Positions 8,006-18,023 of a stretch of DNA of 64,000 nucleotides are shown here, piece by piece. The stretch spans positions 248,001-312,000 of the forward strand of contig NZ_AP025497.1 of NCBI RefSeq assembly GCF_024347535.1. The letters run 5' to 3'. The notes under the pieces are model-generated. The model was not told the DNA's origin and ran no database searches. It worked only from the letters and a program-made list of their open reading frames with translations. Origin of the DNA: Vibrio kanaloae. GTDB taxonomy: Bacteria; Pseudomonadota; Gammaproteobacteria; Enterobacterales; Vibrionaceae. The number at the start of each line of letters is the position of its first letter. The stretch's first letter is position 1. Both the position numbers and the translations under genes were made by a program.

Positions 8006-10207
8006 TTAGCTTAAATCTTGCGGCTCAATATCGAGTGACCAACGAACTTTTTTCGCAGCGGGTAACATATTAATTGCCGGCTTCGCACTCATTAATAGCT
8101 TCTGCATCAATGAGCGAGTTTGGGTTTGCAAGATCAGTTGCCAGCGAGATTTGCCTGCACGTTTGGCTAATGGTGCAGGCGTTGGTCCTAACACCATGCA
8201 ATATTGGTCAAACAATGGATGTGACTCCAGTGTGTGACGAACTTGACGTAAGAAATCTTCCACCAAGCGCGTGTCGTTCGCTTCTGCTCTAAACAGAGTC
8301 ATAAAGGTGTAAGGCGGCAACATCGCCTGTTTACGTTCGGCTAAGGCCGTCTGAGCGAAGTGGTTATAGTCTTTGTGCAGCAATGCTTGTAACAGACCAT
8401 GTTCTGGATGGTGCGTTTGTAAGATCACTTCGCCGGGTTTACTGGCGCGCCCTGCGCGCCCTGCGACTTGGATAAAGAGCTGAGCAAGGCGTTCAGGCGC
8501 TCGGAAGTCACTGCTATATAAAGAGCCATCCACATCCAATAACGCCACAAGTGTCACGTCAGGGAAGTGGTGACCTTTAGCCAGCATCTGGGTGCCAATA
8601 AGAATTTGGTATTCACCCTTACGAATCGACTCTAATGCGCTTTCTAAGCTACCCTTACGACGGGTGCTGTCGCGGTCAATACGAATGGTTTTATATTCTG
8701 GAAATAGTTGACCAAGTTGTGCTTCGAGCTGTTCGGTACCGACACCCACTGTCACTAAATTCGCTGAACCGCAGCCTTGGCAATGGTGAACGATATGGTG
8801 TTGTGAACCACAGTGGTGGCAACGCATTTCATTGCTGTATTGGTGATAAGTGTAGTAAGCATCACAGCGCTTACACTCGGCAGTCCAACCACAGTCGTGA
8901 CACATCAATGCCGGAGAGAACCCGCGTCGGTTGAGGAACAACATCACTTGGTTGCCCGCTTTCAGGTGTCTTTGCATCTCAGCAATTAACGACGCAGACA
9001 AACCGCTTTCCAGATATTCGCCTTTCACATCCAACACTTTATTAGTGGTCGGCAATGCGACACCTGCACGTGAGGTGAGGGTAAGGTAGCTGTATTTGCC
9101 TATCTGAGCGTTGTGCAGTGTTTCAAAAGCCGGAGTTGCTGACCCAAGAACGACCGGAACTTGCGCTTTATGAGCGCGCATAATGGCGACATCACGTGCG
9201 TGGTAGCGCAGGCTGTCTTGCTGTTTATAGGAGGCGTCATGTTCTTCATCGACAATGATAATGCCTAAATCAGCGAAAGGCGTGAATAGAGCCGAGCGCG
9301 TACCTATCACGATCCCTGCAATATTGTCGCGTGCCGAGAGCCACGCATTCAGTCGCTCTGAATCGTTTAAGCCAGAGTGGATAACCTCAACAGGCACATT
9401 AAAGCGTCGCTTAAAGCGGTTAATGGTTTGAGGGGTGAGGCCAATTTCAGGCACCAAAACTAGTGCCTGTTTACCCTGGTCAAGAATCGGCTTGATCATA
9501 TTCAGATAGACTTCTGTCTTACCTGAACCGGTAACGCCCTCTAGTAGAAAGCAGCCAAAGTTGGTCTGGCTATTGACAGTTGCGATTGCGATGGCTTGCT
9601 CTGCATTGAGTTTAGGCTTGTCTTGTTCGTTTTCGAGTTCAACTGGCCATGGTTTGCGCTGCGGTTTTTTCTCTACCGATTCAATCCAACCTTTCTCTTC
9701 CAGTGTCTTAAGTACTGCGCTACCCACTTCCTCATCAATGAATTCTTGATGAGGAACCGCGCCATTTTCAAGCATATGCATCACTTTGGCTTGTTTGACG
9801 GCGCGACCAAAGCCTTGCATCAGTTGATCTTTGCCTGACGATGTTAACTGCCATTCGATAAGCGTTGCGAAGTCGGCGGCTTTGCCTTTTCTTAGAGCGC
9901 TCGGAAGGGCGTTAGCAAAGGTTTCGCCAAGCGGGTATTGATAGAATTGACTACACCATATCAAGAGTGAATAGACAGATTCCGGCCAAACAGGCTGATT
10001 GTCTAATAAGGCTTTAATTGGTTTGAGCTTGTCTAGTTCGAATTCAGATTCGTTAACCAGAGCTGTGACAATACCGGTTAAGGTTTGGCGTCCAAAAGGC
10101 ACAGAAACTCGCCCACCAATAATCGGAAAGAGGTGGTTAGGAATCTTGTAATCGAACTGCTTGTCGAGTGGAACAGGCAGGGCCACACGGGCAATCATTG
10201 GACGCAT
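8006..10207 (-). CDS. priA: Primosomal replication protein PriA (superfamily 2 helicase)
   Basis: Recognises stalled forks and reloads the replicative helicase. The 733 residues match E. coli (732). The N-terminal DNA-binding domain begins MIARVALPVPLDKQFDY, Walker A GVTGSGKT is at 224-231 and the DEEH box follows at about 321. The zinc-binding insert with paired CxxC motifs (CHDCGW, CKRCDA, CHHCGS, CQGCGS) is near 438-483, then helicase motifs V/VI ('GTQMLAKGHHFPDV', 'QVAGRAGRA'). Two in-frame ATGs exist, at 10207 and 10198, and neither has a clear SD; E. coli homology fits either. It reads away from rpmE. Confidence 0.96.
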   Translation of the reverse strand: MRPMIARVALPVPLDKQFDYKIPNHLFPIIGGRVSVPFGRQTLTGIVTALVNESEFELDKLKPIKALLDNQPVWPESVYSLLIWCSQFYQYPLGETFANALPSALRKGKAADFATLIEWQLTSSGKDQLMQGFGRAVKQAKVMHMLENGAVPHQEFIDEEVGSAVLKTLEEKGWIESVEKKPQRKPWPVELENEQDKPKLNAEQAIAIATVNSQTNFGCFLLEGVTGSGKTEVYLNMIKPILDQGKQALVLVPEIGLTPQTINRFKRRFNVPVEVIHSGLNDSERLNAWLSARDNIAGIVIGTRSALFTPFADLGIIIVDEEHDASYKQQDSLRYHARDVAIMRAHKAQVPVVLGSATPAFETLHNAQIGKYSYLTLTSRAGVALPTTNKVLDVKGEYLESGLSASLIAEMQRHLKAGNQVMLFLNRRGFSPALMCHDCGWTAECKRCDAYYTYHQYSNEMRCHHCGSQHHIVHHCQGCGSANLVTVGVGTEQLEAQLGQLFPEYKTIRIDRDSTRRKGSLESALESIRKGEYQILIGTQMLAKGHHFPDVTLVALLDVDGSLYSSDFRAPERLAQLFIQVAGRAGRASKPGEVILQTHHPEHGLLQALLHKDYNHFAQTALAERKQAMLPPYTFMTLFRAEANDTRLVEDFLRQVRHTLESHPLFDQYCMVLGPTPAPLAKRAGKSRWQLILQTQTRSLMQKLLMSAKPAINMLPAAKKVRWSLDIEPQDLS

Positions 10208-10549
10208 AAAGTGACGGCTTTACTGAGTTGAGGAGAGCGAACAGTCTAAATGATAAGGCGGTTAAATTCGAGGAGCAGTTTAGGTGAAAGAGGTGAGTTA
10301 ACGAATGAAGGTCACTAGAGCTCATGAATTTCAACCAACATGCCAGTTAACAAAAGAAATAAAGACACTATTGGCGAAAAATGTATCAAATCGGTTGATC
10401 CTGTCTTATAGATTCATTACTATACTGCGCCTTAAAGGTATGGCTTCGTCACTTTTTTGTACGGATGCGGTGTCTTTATTTCTTTTTTAAACTACGTGTG
10501 GTGTGCGGCTTAGAATCGTATAGCGACACGGCCTACTTGAGGTTATCCC
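10208..10549. other. priA-rpmE divergent intergenic region
   Basis: This 342-bp gap separates divergent priA and rpmE. It holds the perfect 17-bp inverted repeat described separately and a TATACT -10-like hexamer between its arms. A 61-codon open frame here crosses the repeat and has no recognisable product, so I do not call it a gene. Confidence 0.5.
10352..10486. repeat. Perfect 17-bp inverted repeat flanking 101 bp upstream of rpmE
   Basis: The left arm AAAAGAAATAAAGACAC (10352-10368) is the exact reverse complement of the right arm GTGTCTTTATTTCTTTT (10470-10486). The right arm ends 63 bp before the rpmE ATG. The enclosed 101 bp contain TATACT. It could be an invertible segment, a long RNA stem in the rpmE leader, or paired protein sites. 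Confidence 0.85.
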
Positions 10550-10768
10550 ATGAAAGCTGGAATCCACCCAGAATACAAAGCAGTAACAGCAACTTGTTCT
10601 TGCGGCAACACATTCGAATTCAACTCTACTCTAGGTAAAGATGGCATTCACCTAGATGTATGTGACAAATGTCACCCATTCTACACAGGTAAGCAACGTA
10701 TCGTAGATACAGGCGGCCGTGTAGATCGCTTTAACAAGCGTTTCGGTGCTCTTTCTAGCAAGAAGTAA
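10550..10768 (+). CDS. rpmE: 50S ribosomal protein bL31, zinc-binding type
   Basis: The 72-residue protein [20 protein letters not shown]... carries the zinc ligands of the 'C+' form: C16 and C18 (CSCG), then C38 and C41 (CDKC). The body has the family motifs HPFYTGKQR and [11 protein letters not shown]. bL31 bridges the ribosomal subunits. A GAGG-type SD precedes the ATG and a strong terminator follows, so it is monocistronic. The zinc form is typically swapped for a zinc-free paralogue under zinc limitation; that paralogue is not in this window. The unusual inverted repeat upstream may bear on its regulation. Confidence 0.97.
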   Translation: MKAGIHPEYKAVTATCSCGNTFEFNSTLGKDGIHLDVCDKCHPFYTGKQRIVDTGGRVDRFNKRFGALSSKK

Positions 10769-10787
10769 TTCTCGCTATTTAGACATG

Positions 10788-10815
10788 AAAAAGGACACTT
10801 AGGTGTCCTTTTTTG
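10788..10815 (+). terminator. Terminator of rpmE
   Basis: An 8-bp stem AAGGACAC / GTGTCCTT with a TTAG loop is followed by TTTTT and preceded by a matching A-run. Confidence 0.88.
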
Positions 10816-11118
10816 TTGCCTATAATTTGAGTCAATGATGGATACTGCTCTGCTTTTTAGCTATTTAATAGGTAGGCAATTAATATAAATGATAGGTAGT
10901 TGATCCGAATTTCTCCACAATGGTCGTTCCGCTACTTCTATTTAGAAATTCGCTTGAAAGTTCAACAGACAATAGTAATTTCAACTGCTCACTGGTCTTA
11001 TTAGTAGTTAAATCTCGTTTTTTAATGAGACAGAGGCTTTAACTACCTAGGAACTTTGAAGTACATCCATTAACATGAACAAGACCCCCAAATAATAATA
11101 ACCTAGGAACCTACACCT
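10816..11118. other. rpmE-malic enzyme intergenic region
   Basis: About 300 bp without a gene. It contains a 9-bp inverted repeat CGAATTTCT / AGAAATTCG (10906-10914 and 10944-10952), a doubled ATAGGTAG, and a doubled CCTAGGAAC (near 11047 and 11102) of which the second overlaps the SD of the malic enzyme gene. No RNA gene or terminator recognised. Confidence 0.4.
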
Positions 11119-12408
11119 ATGTCTGAAGACAGCCGACAAGACCAATCCTCTCAAGAGTTATCGCCTCAAGAACAATTTCGTCAGCAAGCTCTTGATTATC
11201 ATGAGTTCCCAATTCCAGGCAAAATTGCCGTAGAACTGACAAAGCCTGCAGATTCTGCAGAAGATCTAGCACTAGCATACAGCCCTGGCGTGGCTGAACC
11301 TGTTCGCGAAATCGCACAAAACGTCGATAACGTTTATAAATACACGGGTAAAGGCAACATGGTTGCAGTTATCTCTAACGGTACGGCGATTCTTGGTCTT
11401 GGAAATCTTGGCCCTATTGCTTCTAAACCGGTAATGGAAGGTAAAGCGTTACTGTTTAAGCGCTTTGCAGGTTTAGATTCTATCGATATTGAAGTAAAAC
11501 ACCGCACAATCGATGAGTTTGTAGATACCGTTGCCAATATCGCAGATACATTCGGTGGTATTAACCTAGAAGACATCAAAGCACCAGATTGTTTTGAGAT
11601 TGAACGTCGCCTGATTGAACGTTGTGATGTACCAGTATTCCACGATGACCAACACGGTACTGCGATTGTAACAGCAGCTGGTATGCTGAACGCAATTGAA
11701 CTTCAAGGTAAGAAGCTAGAAGAATGTAAGATCGTTTGTTTAGGTGCAGGCGCAGCAGCGGTTGCTTGTATGGAACTGCTGATTAAGTGTGGCGCCCAGC
11801 GTGAGAAGATCTACATGCTGGACCGTAAAGGGGTAATCCACACTCGTCGTGATGACCTTAATGAGTACAAAGAACTATTCGCAAACAACACTGACAAACG
11901 TACTCTTGAAGATGTTATCGAAGATGCGGATCTATTCTTGGGTGTGTCTGGCCCTAACTTGCTACCAGCTGAAGCATTAACACTAATGGCTGATAAGCCG
12001 ATTGTGTTTGCATGTTCAAACCCTGATCCAGAAATCAAACCAGATCTTGCTCATGAAGTTCGAAAAGACCTTATTATGGGTACGGGCCGTAGTGATTACC
12101 CGAACCAAGTTAACAACGTACTTTGTTTCCCATTCATTTTCCGTGGTGCGTTAGATGTGCGTGCGAGCGAAATTAATGATGAGATGAAACTGGCGGCGGT
12201 TCATGCTATTCGTGAACTGGCGAAAGAAGAAGTGCCAGCAGAAGTATTAGCGGCAGCAGGTGAGACGGCGCTGGAGTTTGGTAAGGGCTATATCATTCCT
12301 AAGCCAATGGACCCGCGTCTGCTTCCTCGAGTAGCAAAAGCGGTAGCGGAAGCGGCCGTTGAATCTGGCGTTGCGCGTATTGATATGCCAGCTAACTATA
12401 TGGCGTAA
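11119..12408 (+). CDS. NAD(P)-dependent malic enzyme, short form
   Basis: Oxidatively decarboxylates malate to pyruvate. The 429 residues carry the bacterial malic-enzyme signatures: '[10 protein letters not shown]' (catalytic Tyr), '[27 protein letters not shown]', '[10 protein letters not shown]' (metal/substrate) and the Rossmann '[19 protein letters not shown]'. It is about the size of the stand-alone type and lacks the roughly 320-residue phosphotransacetylase-like C-terminal domain of E. coli MaeB; in vibrios it is often labelled maeB or maeA-like. The first 20 residues are polar and poorly conserved ([18 protein letters not shown]). A terminator follows, so it is probably transcribed alone. 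Cofactor preference cannot be read with confidence. Confidence 0.92.
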   Translation: MSEDSRQDQSSQELSPQEQFRQQALDYHEFPIPGKIAVELTKPADSAEDLALAYSPGVAEPVREIAQNVDNVYKYTGKGNMVAVISNGTAILGLGNLGPIASKPVMEGKALLFKRFAGLDSIDIEVKHRTIDEFVDTVANIADTFGGINLEDIKAPDCFEIERRLIERCDVPVFHDDQHGTAIVTAAGMLNAIELQGKKLEECKIVCLGAGAAAVACMELLIKCGAQREKIYMLDRKGVIHTRRDDLNEYKELFANNTDKRTLEDVIEDADLFLGVSGPNLLPAEALTLMADKPIVFACSNPDPEIKPDLAHEVRKDLIMGTGRSDYPNQVNNVLCFPFIFRGALDVRASEINDEMKLAAVHAIRELAKEEVPAEVLAAAGETALEFGKGYIIPKPMDPRLLPRVAKAVAEAAVESGVARIDMPANYMA

Positions 12409-12460
12409 TAGCCCGCTGTGGTGGATTCTCTGTAGCGGTTTCGCTATGGGCAAGAATAAT

Positions 12461-12491
12461 AAAAACCGACTCATCAGGAGTCGGTTTTTTT
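12461..12491 (+). terminator. Terminator of the malic enzyme gene
   Basis: AAAACCGACTC / GAGTCGGTTTT, 11 bp with a 5-nt loop, then T-run. Confidence 0.88.
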
Positions 12492-12595
12492 ATATCTATC
12501 ACTCACAGCCCACTCGCAAGCAGTATAGTGAGTGATGTTATGAATAGGGGCCGCTATAGCGAATCAGTATTAAAGGCGGTACTGAGTTGTTTTTA

Positions 12596-12913
12596 TTATT
12601 CGTCAAACGCTTCGAATTCGATCCCCATCTCTGTCATCAGTCTTTTTACTTCAGTAGGGATATCGTCTGGACGGTCTTTACGGAGATCTTCATCCGTTGG
12701 TAGTGGTTGGCCTGTGTACGCATGTAGAAAGGCTTCGCACAGTAGCTCACTGTTTGTTGCATGGCGCAGGTTATTAATCTGGCGGCGAGTACGCTCGTCA
12801 GTGAGAACCTTTAACACTTTTAGAGGGATAGAAACTGTAATTTTCTTTACTTGTTCGCTTTTCTTTCCATGCTCAGCATATGGGCTTATGTATTCACCAT
12901 TCCAGTCGGCCAT
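12596..12913 (-). CDS. metJ: Methionine repressor MetJ
   Basis: Ribbon-helix-helix repressor that binds tandem 8-bp met boxes with S-adenosylmethionine as corepressor. The 105 residues equal the E. coli length. The DNA-contacting beta strand '[18 protein letters not shown]' (about 23-40) and '[30 protein letters not shown]' are highly conserved. It is divergent from metBL, and the 208-bp gap carries four consecutive met boxes, so MetJ probably controls both itself and metBL. The same boxes stand before metF. Confidence 0.97.
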   Translation of the reverse strand: MADWNGEYISPYAEHGKKSEQVKKITVSIPLKVLKVLTDERTRRQINNLRHATNSELLCEAFLHAYTGQPLPTDEDLRKDRPDDIPTEVKRLMTEMGIEFEAFDE

Positions 12914-12988
12914 TGCGTACCTTCATCACTTTAGTTGTTAGAATAAATTAATAGTGGTGATTTTAGCGGGATTTACTGCCATAAGCAA

Positions 12989-13020
12989 AGACATATGGAC
13001 GTCTAGAAGTGTTGACGTCT
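12989..13020. promoter_or_regulatory. MetJ operator, four tandem 8-bp met boxes (metJ/metB)
   Basis: Consecutive octamers AGACATAT, GGACGTCT, AGAAGTGT and TGACGTCT fit the met box consensus AGACGTCT in exact 8-bp register. They lie 102-133 bp before the metB start and 76-107 bp before metJ. Confidence 0.88.
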
Positions 13021-13121
13021 CACGTTTATGAAAGTAAAGTGAATTACATATATCTAACACAGCCGAAAAATGCCGACAAGCAGCTGTGATTCTCAGACGC
13101 AAAACTTGTAAGGAAGCACCT

Positions 13122-14303
13122 ATGAGCAGCCGGAAGCCAGCAACAATTGCAGTACGTACTGGTATCGAGTCAGACACGCAACACCATGCCGTTGTCCCAC
13201 CTATTTACCTTTCGACTAATTATGGGTTTCCCGCTTTTGGTGAAGTGCCAAAGTACGATTACACTCGTTCTGGTAACCCCAATCGAGGTTTATTAGAAAC
13301 GGCACTGTTTGAGCTTGAATCAGGCAAAGGCGCGGTTGTGACTAACTGCGGTACTTCGGCGCTAAACTTATGGGTTTCTGCTTTCTTAGGCGGCGATGAT
13401 CTTATTATCGCACCACACGACTGCTACGGCGGTACTTACCGTCTGTTTAACACTCGCTCACTGAAAGGTGACTTCAAAGTTCTGTTTGTTGATCAATCGG
13501 ATCAATCGGCACTGGATGCGGCGATCGCGCTTAAGCCAAAGTTGATCTTAATCGAAACACCATCGAATCCATTGGTTCGCGTGGTTGATATTGCAGAAAC
13601 TTGCCGCAAAGCGAAAGAGGTTGGTGCTCTGGTTGCTGTCGACAACACGTTTTTGACACCTGTGTTCCAAAAGCCTTTAGAGCTGGGTGCTGATTTTGTT
13701 ATTCACTCAACCACTAAGTACATCAATGGACACTCAGATGTTATTGGTGGCGTTGTGGTCACTAAGACAGAAGAGCACGCTGAAGAGCTAGCATGGTGGG
13801 GCAACTGTATTGGTGCGACCGGCACACCATTTGATAGCTACATGACTTTACGTGGTATTCGTACGCTAGGTGCGCGTATGCGAGTTCACGAAGAAAGCTC
13901 ACGTGAGATTCTGGCGTCTCTGCAGCAACAAGATCTCGTCGGCACTATTTACCACCCAAGCCTTCCTGAACATCCGGGTCATGAGATCGCGAAGAAACAG
14001 CAATCGGGCTTTGGCTCAATGCTCAGCTTTGAGTTTGCGGGCTCATTCGAGGCGCTTAAATACTTTGTTGATAAGTTAGAGCTGTTTTCTTTGGCGGAAT
14101 CGCTGGGCGGTGTTGAAAGCTTGATTTGTCACCCTGCGTCGATGACTCACCGCGCGATGGGTGAAGAAGCATTAGCAGAAGCGGGTGTTTCTCAGCAACT
14201 ACTGCGTCTATCTGTTGGCCTTGAAGATGCAGAAGACCTAATCGATGACCTCAAGCAAGCGTTTGAAAAAACACAGCGCTTTATTGCTGAAGGGGAGGGG
14301 TAA
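13122..14303 (+). CDS. metB: Cystathionine gamma-synthase MetB
   Basis: PLP enzyme joining O-succinylhomoserine and cysteine to cystathionine in methionine synthesis. I start at the ATG at 13122 (MSSRKPATIAVRTG), preceded by AAGGAAG; a frame extension 12 codons upstream is not conserved. The 393 residues contain the Cys/Met-metabolism signature with the PLP lysine K199 in 'HSTTKYINGHSDVIGG', plus 'DYTRSGNPNRG' and 'ETPSNPLVRVVDI'. metL begins 2 bp after its stop codon, so the two genes are translationally coupled as in E. coli metBL. The met boxes upstream indicate MetJ repression. Confidence 0.95.
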   Translation: MSSRKPATIAVRTGIESDTQHHAVVPPIYLSTNYGFPAFGEVPKYDYTRSGNPNRGLLETALFELESGKGAVVTNCGTSALNLWVSAFLGGDDLIIAPHDCYGGTYRLFNTRSLKGDFKVLFVDQSDQSALDAAIALKPKLILIETPSNPLVRVVDIAETCRKAKEVGALVAVDNTFLTPVFQKPLELGADFVIHSTTKYINGHSDVIGGVVVTKTEEHAEELAWWGNCIGATGTPFDSYMTLRGIRTLGARMRVHEESSREILASLQQQDLVGTIYHPSLPEHPGHEIAKKQQSGFGSMLSFEFAGSFEALKYFVDKLELFSLAESLGGVESLICHPASMTHRAMGEEALAEAGVSQQLLRLSVGLEDAEDLIDDLKQAFEKTQRFIAEGEG

Positions 14304-14305
14304 TA

Positions 14306-16717
14306 ATGGCAACCTTTCGCCAGCTACATAAATTTGGTGGCAGCAGTTTAGCGAATCCTGAATGTTACCAACGCGTGGTTAACATCCTTAGAGAATACTC
14401 ATCAGCAACTGATTTAGTCGTTGTATCGGCAGCGGGTAAAACAACCAACCGTTTGATTGAGTTTGTTGAAGCGCTCGACAAAGATGGCCGTATTGCCCAT
14501 GAATGCCTACAAACCCTTCGTCAGTTCCAGCTTGAGCTGATTGAAGCGCTGCTTGAAGGTGAAGCCGCTTCGCAACTAACGGCAACCATTCAACAAGAGT
14601 TTACCGCTTTGGGTGAGCTCACCGCTCCCTTGAGCGAAGCGCAAAAAGCACAAGTGTTAGGACACGGTGAGGTTTGGTCTTCGCGTCTGTTAGCCGCTTT
14701 GTTGTGCCAACATGATTTACAAGCGGTAGCTCAAGATGCGCGTGCCTTTTTGCGTGCAGAAGTGGGCGCTCAACCTGAAGTTGACCGCGCACGTTCTTAT
14801 CCTCTGATTAAAGAAGCTCTAGCGCAGCATGCGCATTGTCGTGTGGTGATTACGGGCTTTATGGCTCAGAACAGCGACGGCGAAACCGTATTGCTTGGTC
14901 GGAATGGTTCGGATTACTCAGCTACCGTGATTGGCGCGTTGGCTGAAGTTGAACGTGTGACGATTTGGAGTGATGTGGCAGGCGTATACAGCGCTGACCC
15001 TCGTCTGGTTTCAGATGCGTGTCTATTGCCTCTGCTTCGTCTTGATGAAGCCAGTGAGTTAGCTCGTCTGGCGGCGCCGGTGCTTCACAGCCGAACGCTA
15101 CAGCCGGTGGCTCAAAGTGCTATGGATTTAAGTTTACGCTGCAGCTATCAGCCAGAAGCAGGCTCCACACAGATTGAGCGTGTACTGGCATCTGGTCGTG
15201 GTGCAAAAATCATTACCTCTTTGGATGACGTTCTTATCGTGCAACTGACGTTTGGTCACGGCCATGATTTCGACCGTCTAGAGAGTGAAGTCCTTGAAGG
15301 GCTTAAGCGTGCTCAACTTGAGCCGCTGGCTTATGAGCTTGAACCGGATCAACACTGTTTGCGTCTTGCTTACACAGAAGAGATCGCTGGTGGTGCTTTA
15401 GAATATCTACAAGACCACGCGATTGAAGCTGAGATTAAGCTCAAAGAAGGTTTCTCTCTGATTGCAGCAGTGGGTGCGGGTGTGACTAAGAACCCGAACC
15501 ATTGTTACGGCTTCTACCAGCAGCTTAAGAGCTCTCCGGTTGAGTTCATCTCAGAAGCGAACTCAGGCTTAAGCTTGGTGGCTGTGATTCGTAAGAGCGA
15601 AACATCAAGTCTGGTGAAAGGCATTCACTCTCAACTGTTCCAAGCGCAGAAGCGTGTTGCGATTGCCTTGTGTGGTAAGGGCAATATTGGTTCAAGCTGG
15701 TTAAGCCTGTTTGCTGAGCAAAAAGCGGAACTTGAAAAGCGCCGTGGAATGAACTTTGAATTGGTTGCGGTGGTTGATAGCCAAACCTATTGGTTCGACG
15801 ATCGAGGTATTGATGCGACTTCGGTAGGTAAGCGCTTTGATGACGAAGCGATTGCCAATAATGGTAACGACTGGTTAGAGCGTTTGGGTTCTATTCAAGG
15901 TTATGACGAAGCGGTTGTTCTCGATGTTACTGCGAGCCCGGTACTTGCAGCAAAATATCTGCAAATCGCACAGCAAGGTATCCACCTGATTTCGGCGAAC
16001 AAGGTCGCAGGTTCTGCATCAAGTGAGTATTACCATCAAGTCAAAGATGCTTTCGCTAAGATCAGCCGTCATTGGTTGTACAACGCGACGGTTGGTGCAG
16101 GCTTACCGATTAACCACACGGTACGTGACCTGCGTGAAAGTGGCGATGACATTATTGCATTGTCAGGTATCTTTTCGGGCACACTGTCTTGGTTGTTCCA
16201 ACAGTTCGATGGCACAGTACCATTTAGCGAGTTGGTTGACTTAGCATGGCAACAAGGCCTCACAGAACCGGATCCTCGTGCGGATCTAGATGGGTCAGAT
16301 GTGATGCGTAAGTTGGTCATTCTGGCGCGTGAATCGGGTTTAGACATTGAACCTGAAAACGTAAAAGTGGAATCACTGGTGCCAGCAGAACTGCAAGACC
16401 TGTCGGTGGATGACTTCTTTGATAAGGCCTCTGTGCTGAGCGAAGAGTTGGCTGAGCGCTTAGAGAAAGCACATTCTCAACAAAAGGTTCTGCGTTACGT
16501 AGCGCGTTTAGAGAAGAATGGTAAGGCAACCGTAGGCGTTGAAGCTCTATCTAAAGAACATGCTCTAGCGAACTTGCTGCCTTGCGATAACATCTTTGCG
16601 ATTGAAAGCAAATGGTACAAAGATAATCCATTGGTTATTCGTGGCCCAGGTGCGGGCCGTGAAGTAACAGCGGGCGCAATTCAATCTGACCTGAACAGAA
16701 TGTCTAGCCTGTTCTGA
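14306..16717 (+). CDS. metL: Bifunctional aspartokinase II / homoserine dehydrogenase II
   Basis: Catalyses the first and third steps of the aspartate pathway for methionine. The 803-residue protein (E. coli MetL 810) begins with the kinase motif 'KFGGSSLANPE' and continues with 'LLGRNGSDYSATVIG' and 'WSDVAGVYSADPR'. A central regulatory region runs from about 300 to 445, then the NAD(P)-binding homoserine dehydrogenase domain starts at 'VAIALCGKGNIGSSWL' and carries 'ISANKVAGS' and 'GLTEPDPRADLDGSDVMRK'. Placement directly after metB makes it MetL rather than ThrA. A terminator follows at 16772-16808. Confidence 0.95.
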   Translation: MATFRQLHKFGGSSLANPECYQRVVNILREYSSATDLVVVSAAGKTTNRLIEFVEALDKDGRIAHECLQTLRQFQLELIEALLEGEAASQLTATIQQEFTALGELTAPLSEAQKAQVLGHGEVWSSRLLAALLCQHDLQAVAQDARAFLRAEVGAQPEVDRARSYPLIKEALAQHAHCRVVITGFMAQNSDGETVLLGRNGSDYSATVIGALAEVERVTIWSDVAGVYSADPRLVSDACLLPLLRLDEASELARLAAPVLHSRTLQPVAQSAMDLSLRCSYQPEAGSTQIERVLASGRGAKIITSLDDVLIVQLTFGHGHDFDRLESEVLEGLKRAQLEPLAYELEPDQHCLRLAYTEEIAGGALEYLQDHAIEAEIKLKEGFSLIAAVGAGVTKNPNHCYGFYQQLKSSPVEFISEANSGLSLVAVIRKSETSSLVKGIHSQLFQAQKRVAIALCGKGNIGSSWLSLFAEQKAELEKRRGMNFELVAVVDSQTYWFDDRGIDATSVGKRFDDEAIANNGNDWLERLGSIQGYDEAVVLDVTASPVLAAKYLQIAQQGIHLISANKVAGSASSEYYHQVKDAFAKISRHWLYNATVGAGLPINHTVRDLRESGDDIIALSGIFSGTLSWLFQQFDGTVPFSELVDLAWQQGLTEPDPRADLDGSDVMRKLVILARESGLDIEPENVKVESLVPAELQDLSVDDFFDKASVLSEELAERLEKAHSQQKVLRYVARLEKNGKATVGVEALSKEHALANLLPCDNIFAIESKWYKDNPLVIRGPGAGREVTAGAIQSDLNRMSSLF

Positions 16718-16771
16718 TACTCAGATCGGTTGGTTTAGTGTCTAAATAGCATACTATCCACTAAGATAGAT

Positions 16772-16808
16772 AAGGCTGAAAGCACGATGTGTTTTTCAGC
16801 CTTTTTTC
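16772..16808 (+). terminator. Terminator of metBL
   Basis: AAGGCTGAAA / TTTCAGCCTT (10 bp, perfect) around a 12-nt loop, followed by TTTTTCT. Confidence 0.85.
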
Positions 16809-16889
16809 TACCTTATTTCTGCTTTGCGACCCATATAACGACTTGAGTTTTACTCACGATCTACTTGAGAAAAATTCATAATCGATCTG

Positions 16890-16944
16890 TTGACATTAAA
16901 TCGTATTCAATACATCCTACAGACATATAGACGTCTAAACGTCG
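16890..16944 (+). promoter_or_regulatory. metF promoter and MetJ operator
   Basis: A -35-like TTGACA (16890-16895) precedes three consecutive met octamers AGACATAT, AGACGTCT and AAACGTCG (16921-16944). The middle octamer is the exact consensus. The operator lies just downstream of the expected -10. The exact -10 hexamer is unclear. Confidence 0.8.
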
Positions 16945-16957
16945 TTTAAGGATTTGA

Positions 16958-17893
<936 letters not shown>

Positions 17894-17946
17894 TTGAAGC
17901 TCTTGATAAAATGCCATCGGCGATAGAATCTCAAATCCTATAGATA

Positions 17947-17985
17947 CAAAAAAGGCTTGGACTCTAAGAGTTCAAGCCTTTTACT
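17947..17985. terminator. Bidirectional terminator between metF and aphA
   Basis: A 13-bp stem AAGGCTTGGACTC / GAGTTCAAGCCTT (one G-T wobble) with a TAA loop at 17952-17980. It has T-rich flanks in both directions and serves convergent metF and aphA. Confidence 0.9.
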
Positions 17986-17988
17986 TTT

Positions 17989-18023
17989 CTAGCTTCTAGC
18001 TTCTAGCTTCTAGCTTCTAGCTT
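17989..18023. repeat. Five perfect CTAGCTT heptamers abutting the aphA stop codon
   Basis: CTAGCTT repeats five times without error, and the fifth copy overlaps the aphA stop codon (18022-18024) by two bases. The array lies between that stop and the shared terminator, so it would form the aphA 3' UTR. Confidence 0.95.

Noticed and set aside
10305..10490. 61-codon frame upstream of rpmE
   Set aside because: It runs through both arms of the inverted repeat and the probable promoter, and lacks an SD.
11041..11112. Doubled CCTAGGAAC before the malic enzyme as an operator
   Set aside because: The spacing is loose, one copy overlaps the SD, and no known regulator motif fits; kept only as a note on the intergenic region.
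12528..12941. 137-codon plus-strand frame opposite metJ
   Set aside because: It is the antisense shadow of metJ, has no ribosome binding site and resembles no protein.
17989..18023. CTAGCTT array as a CRISPR or phage attachment site
   Set aside because: The unit is 7 bp with no spacers, and no cas genes or integrase are nearby.
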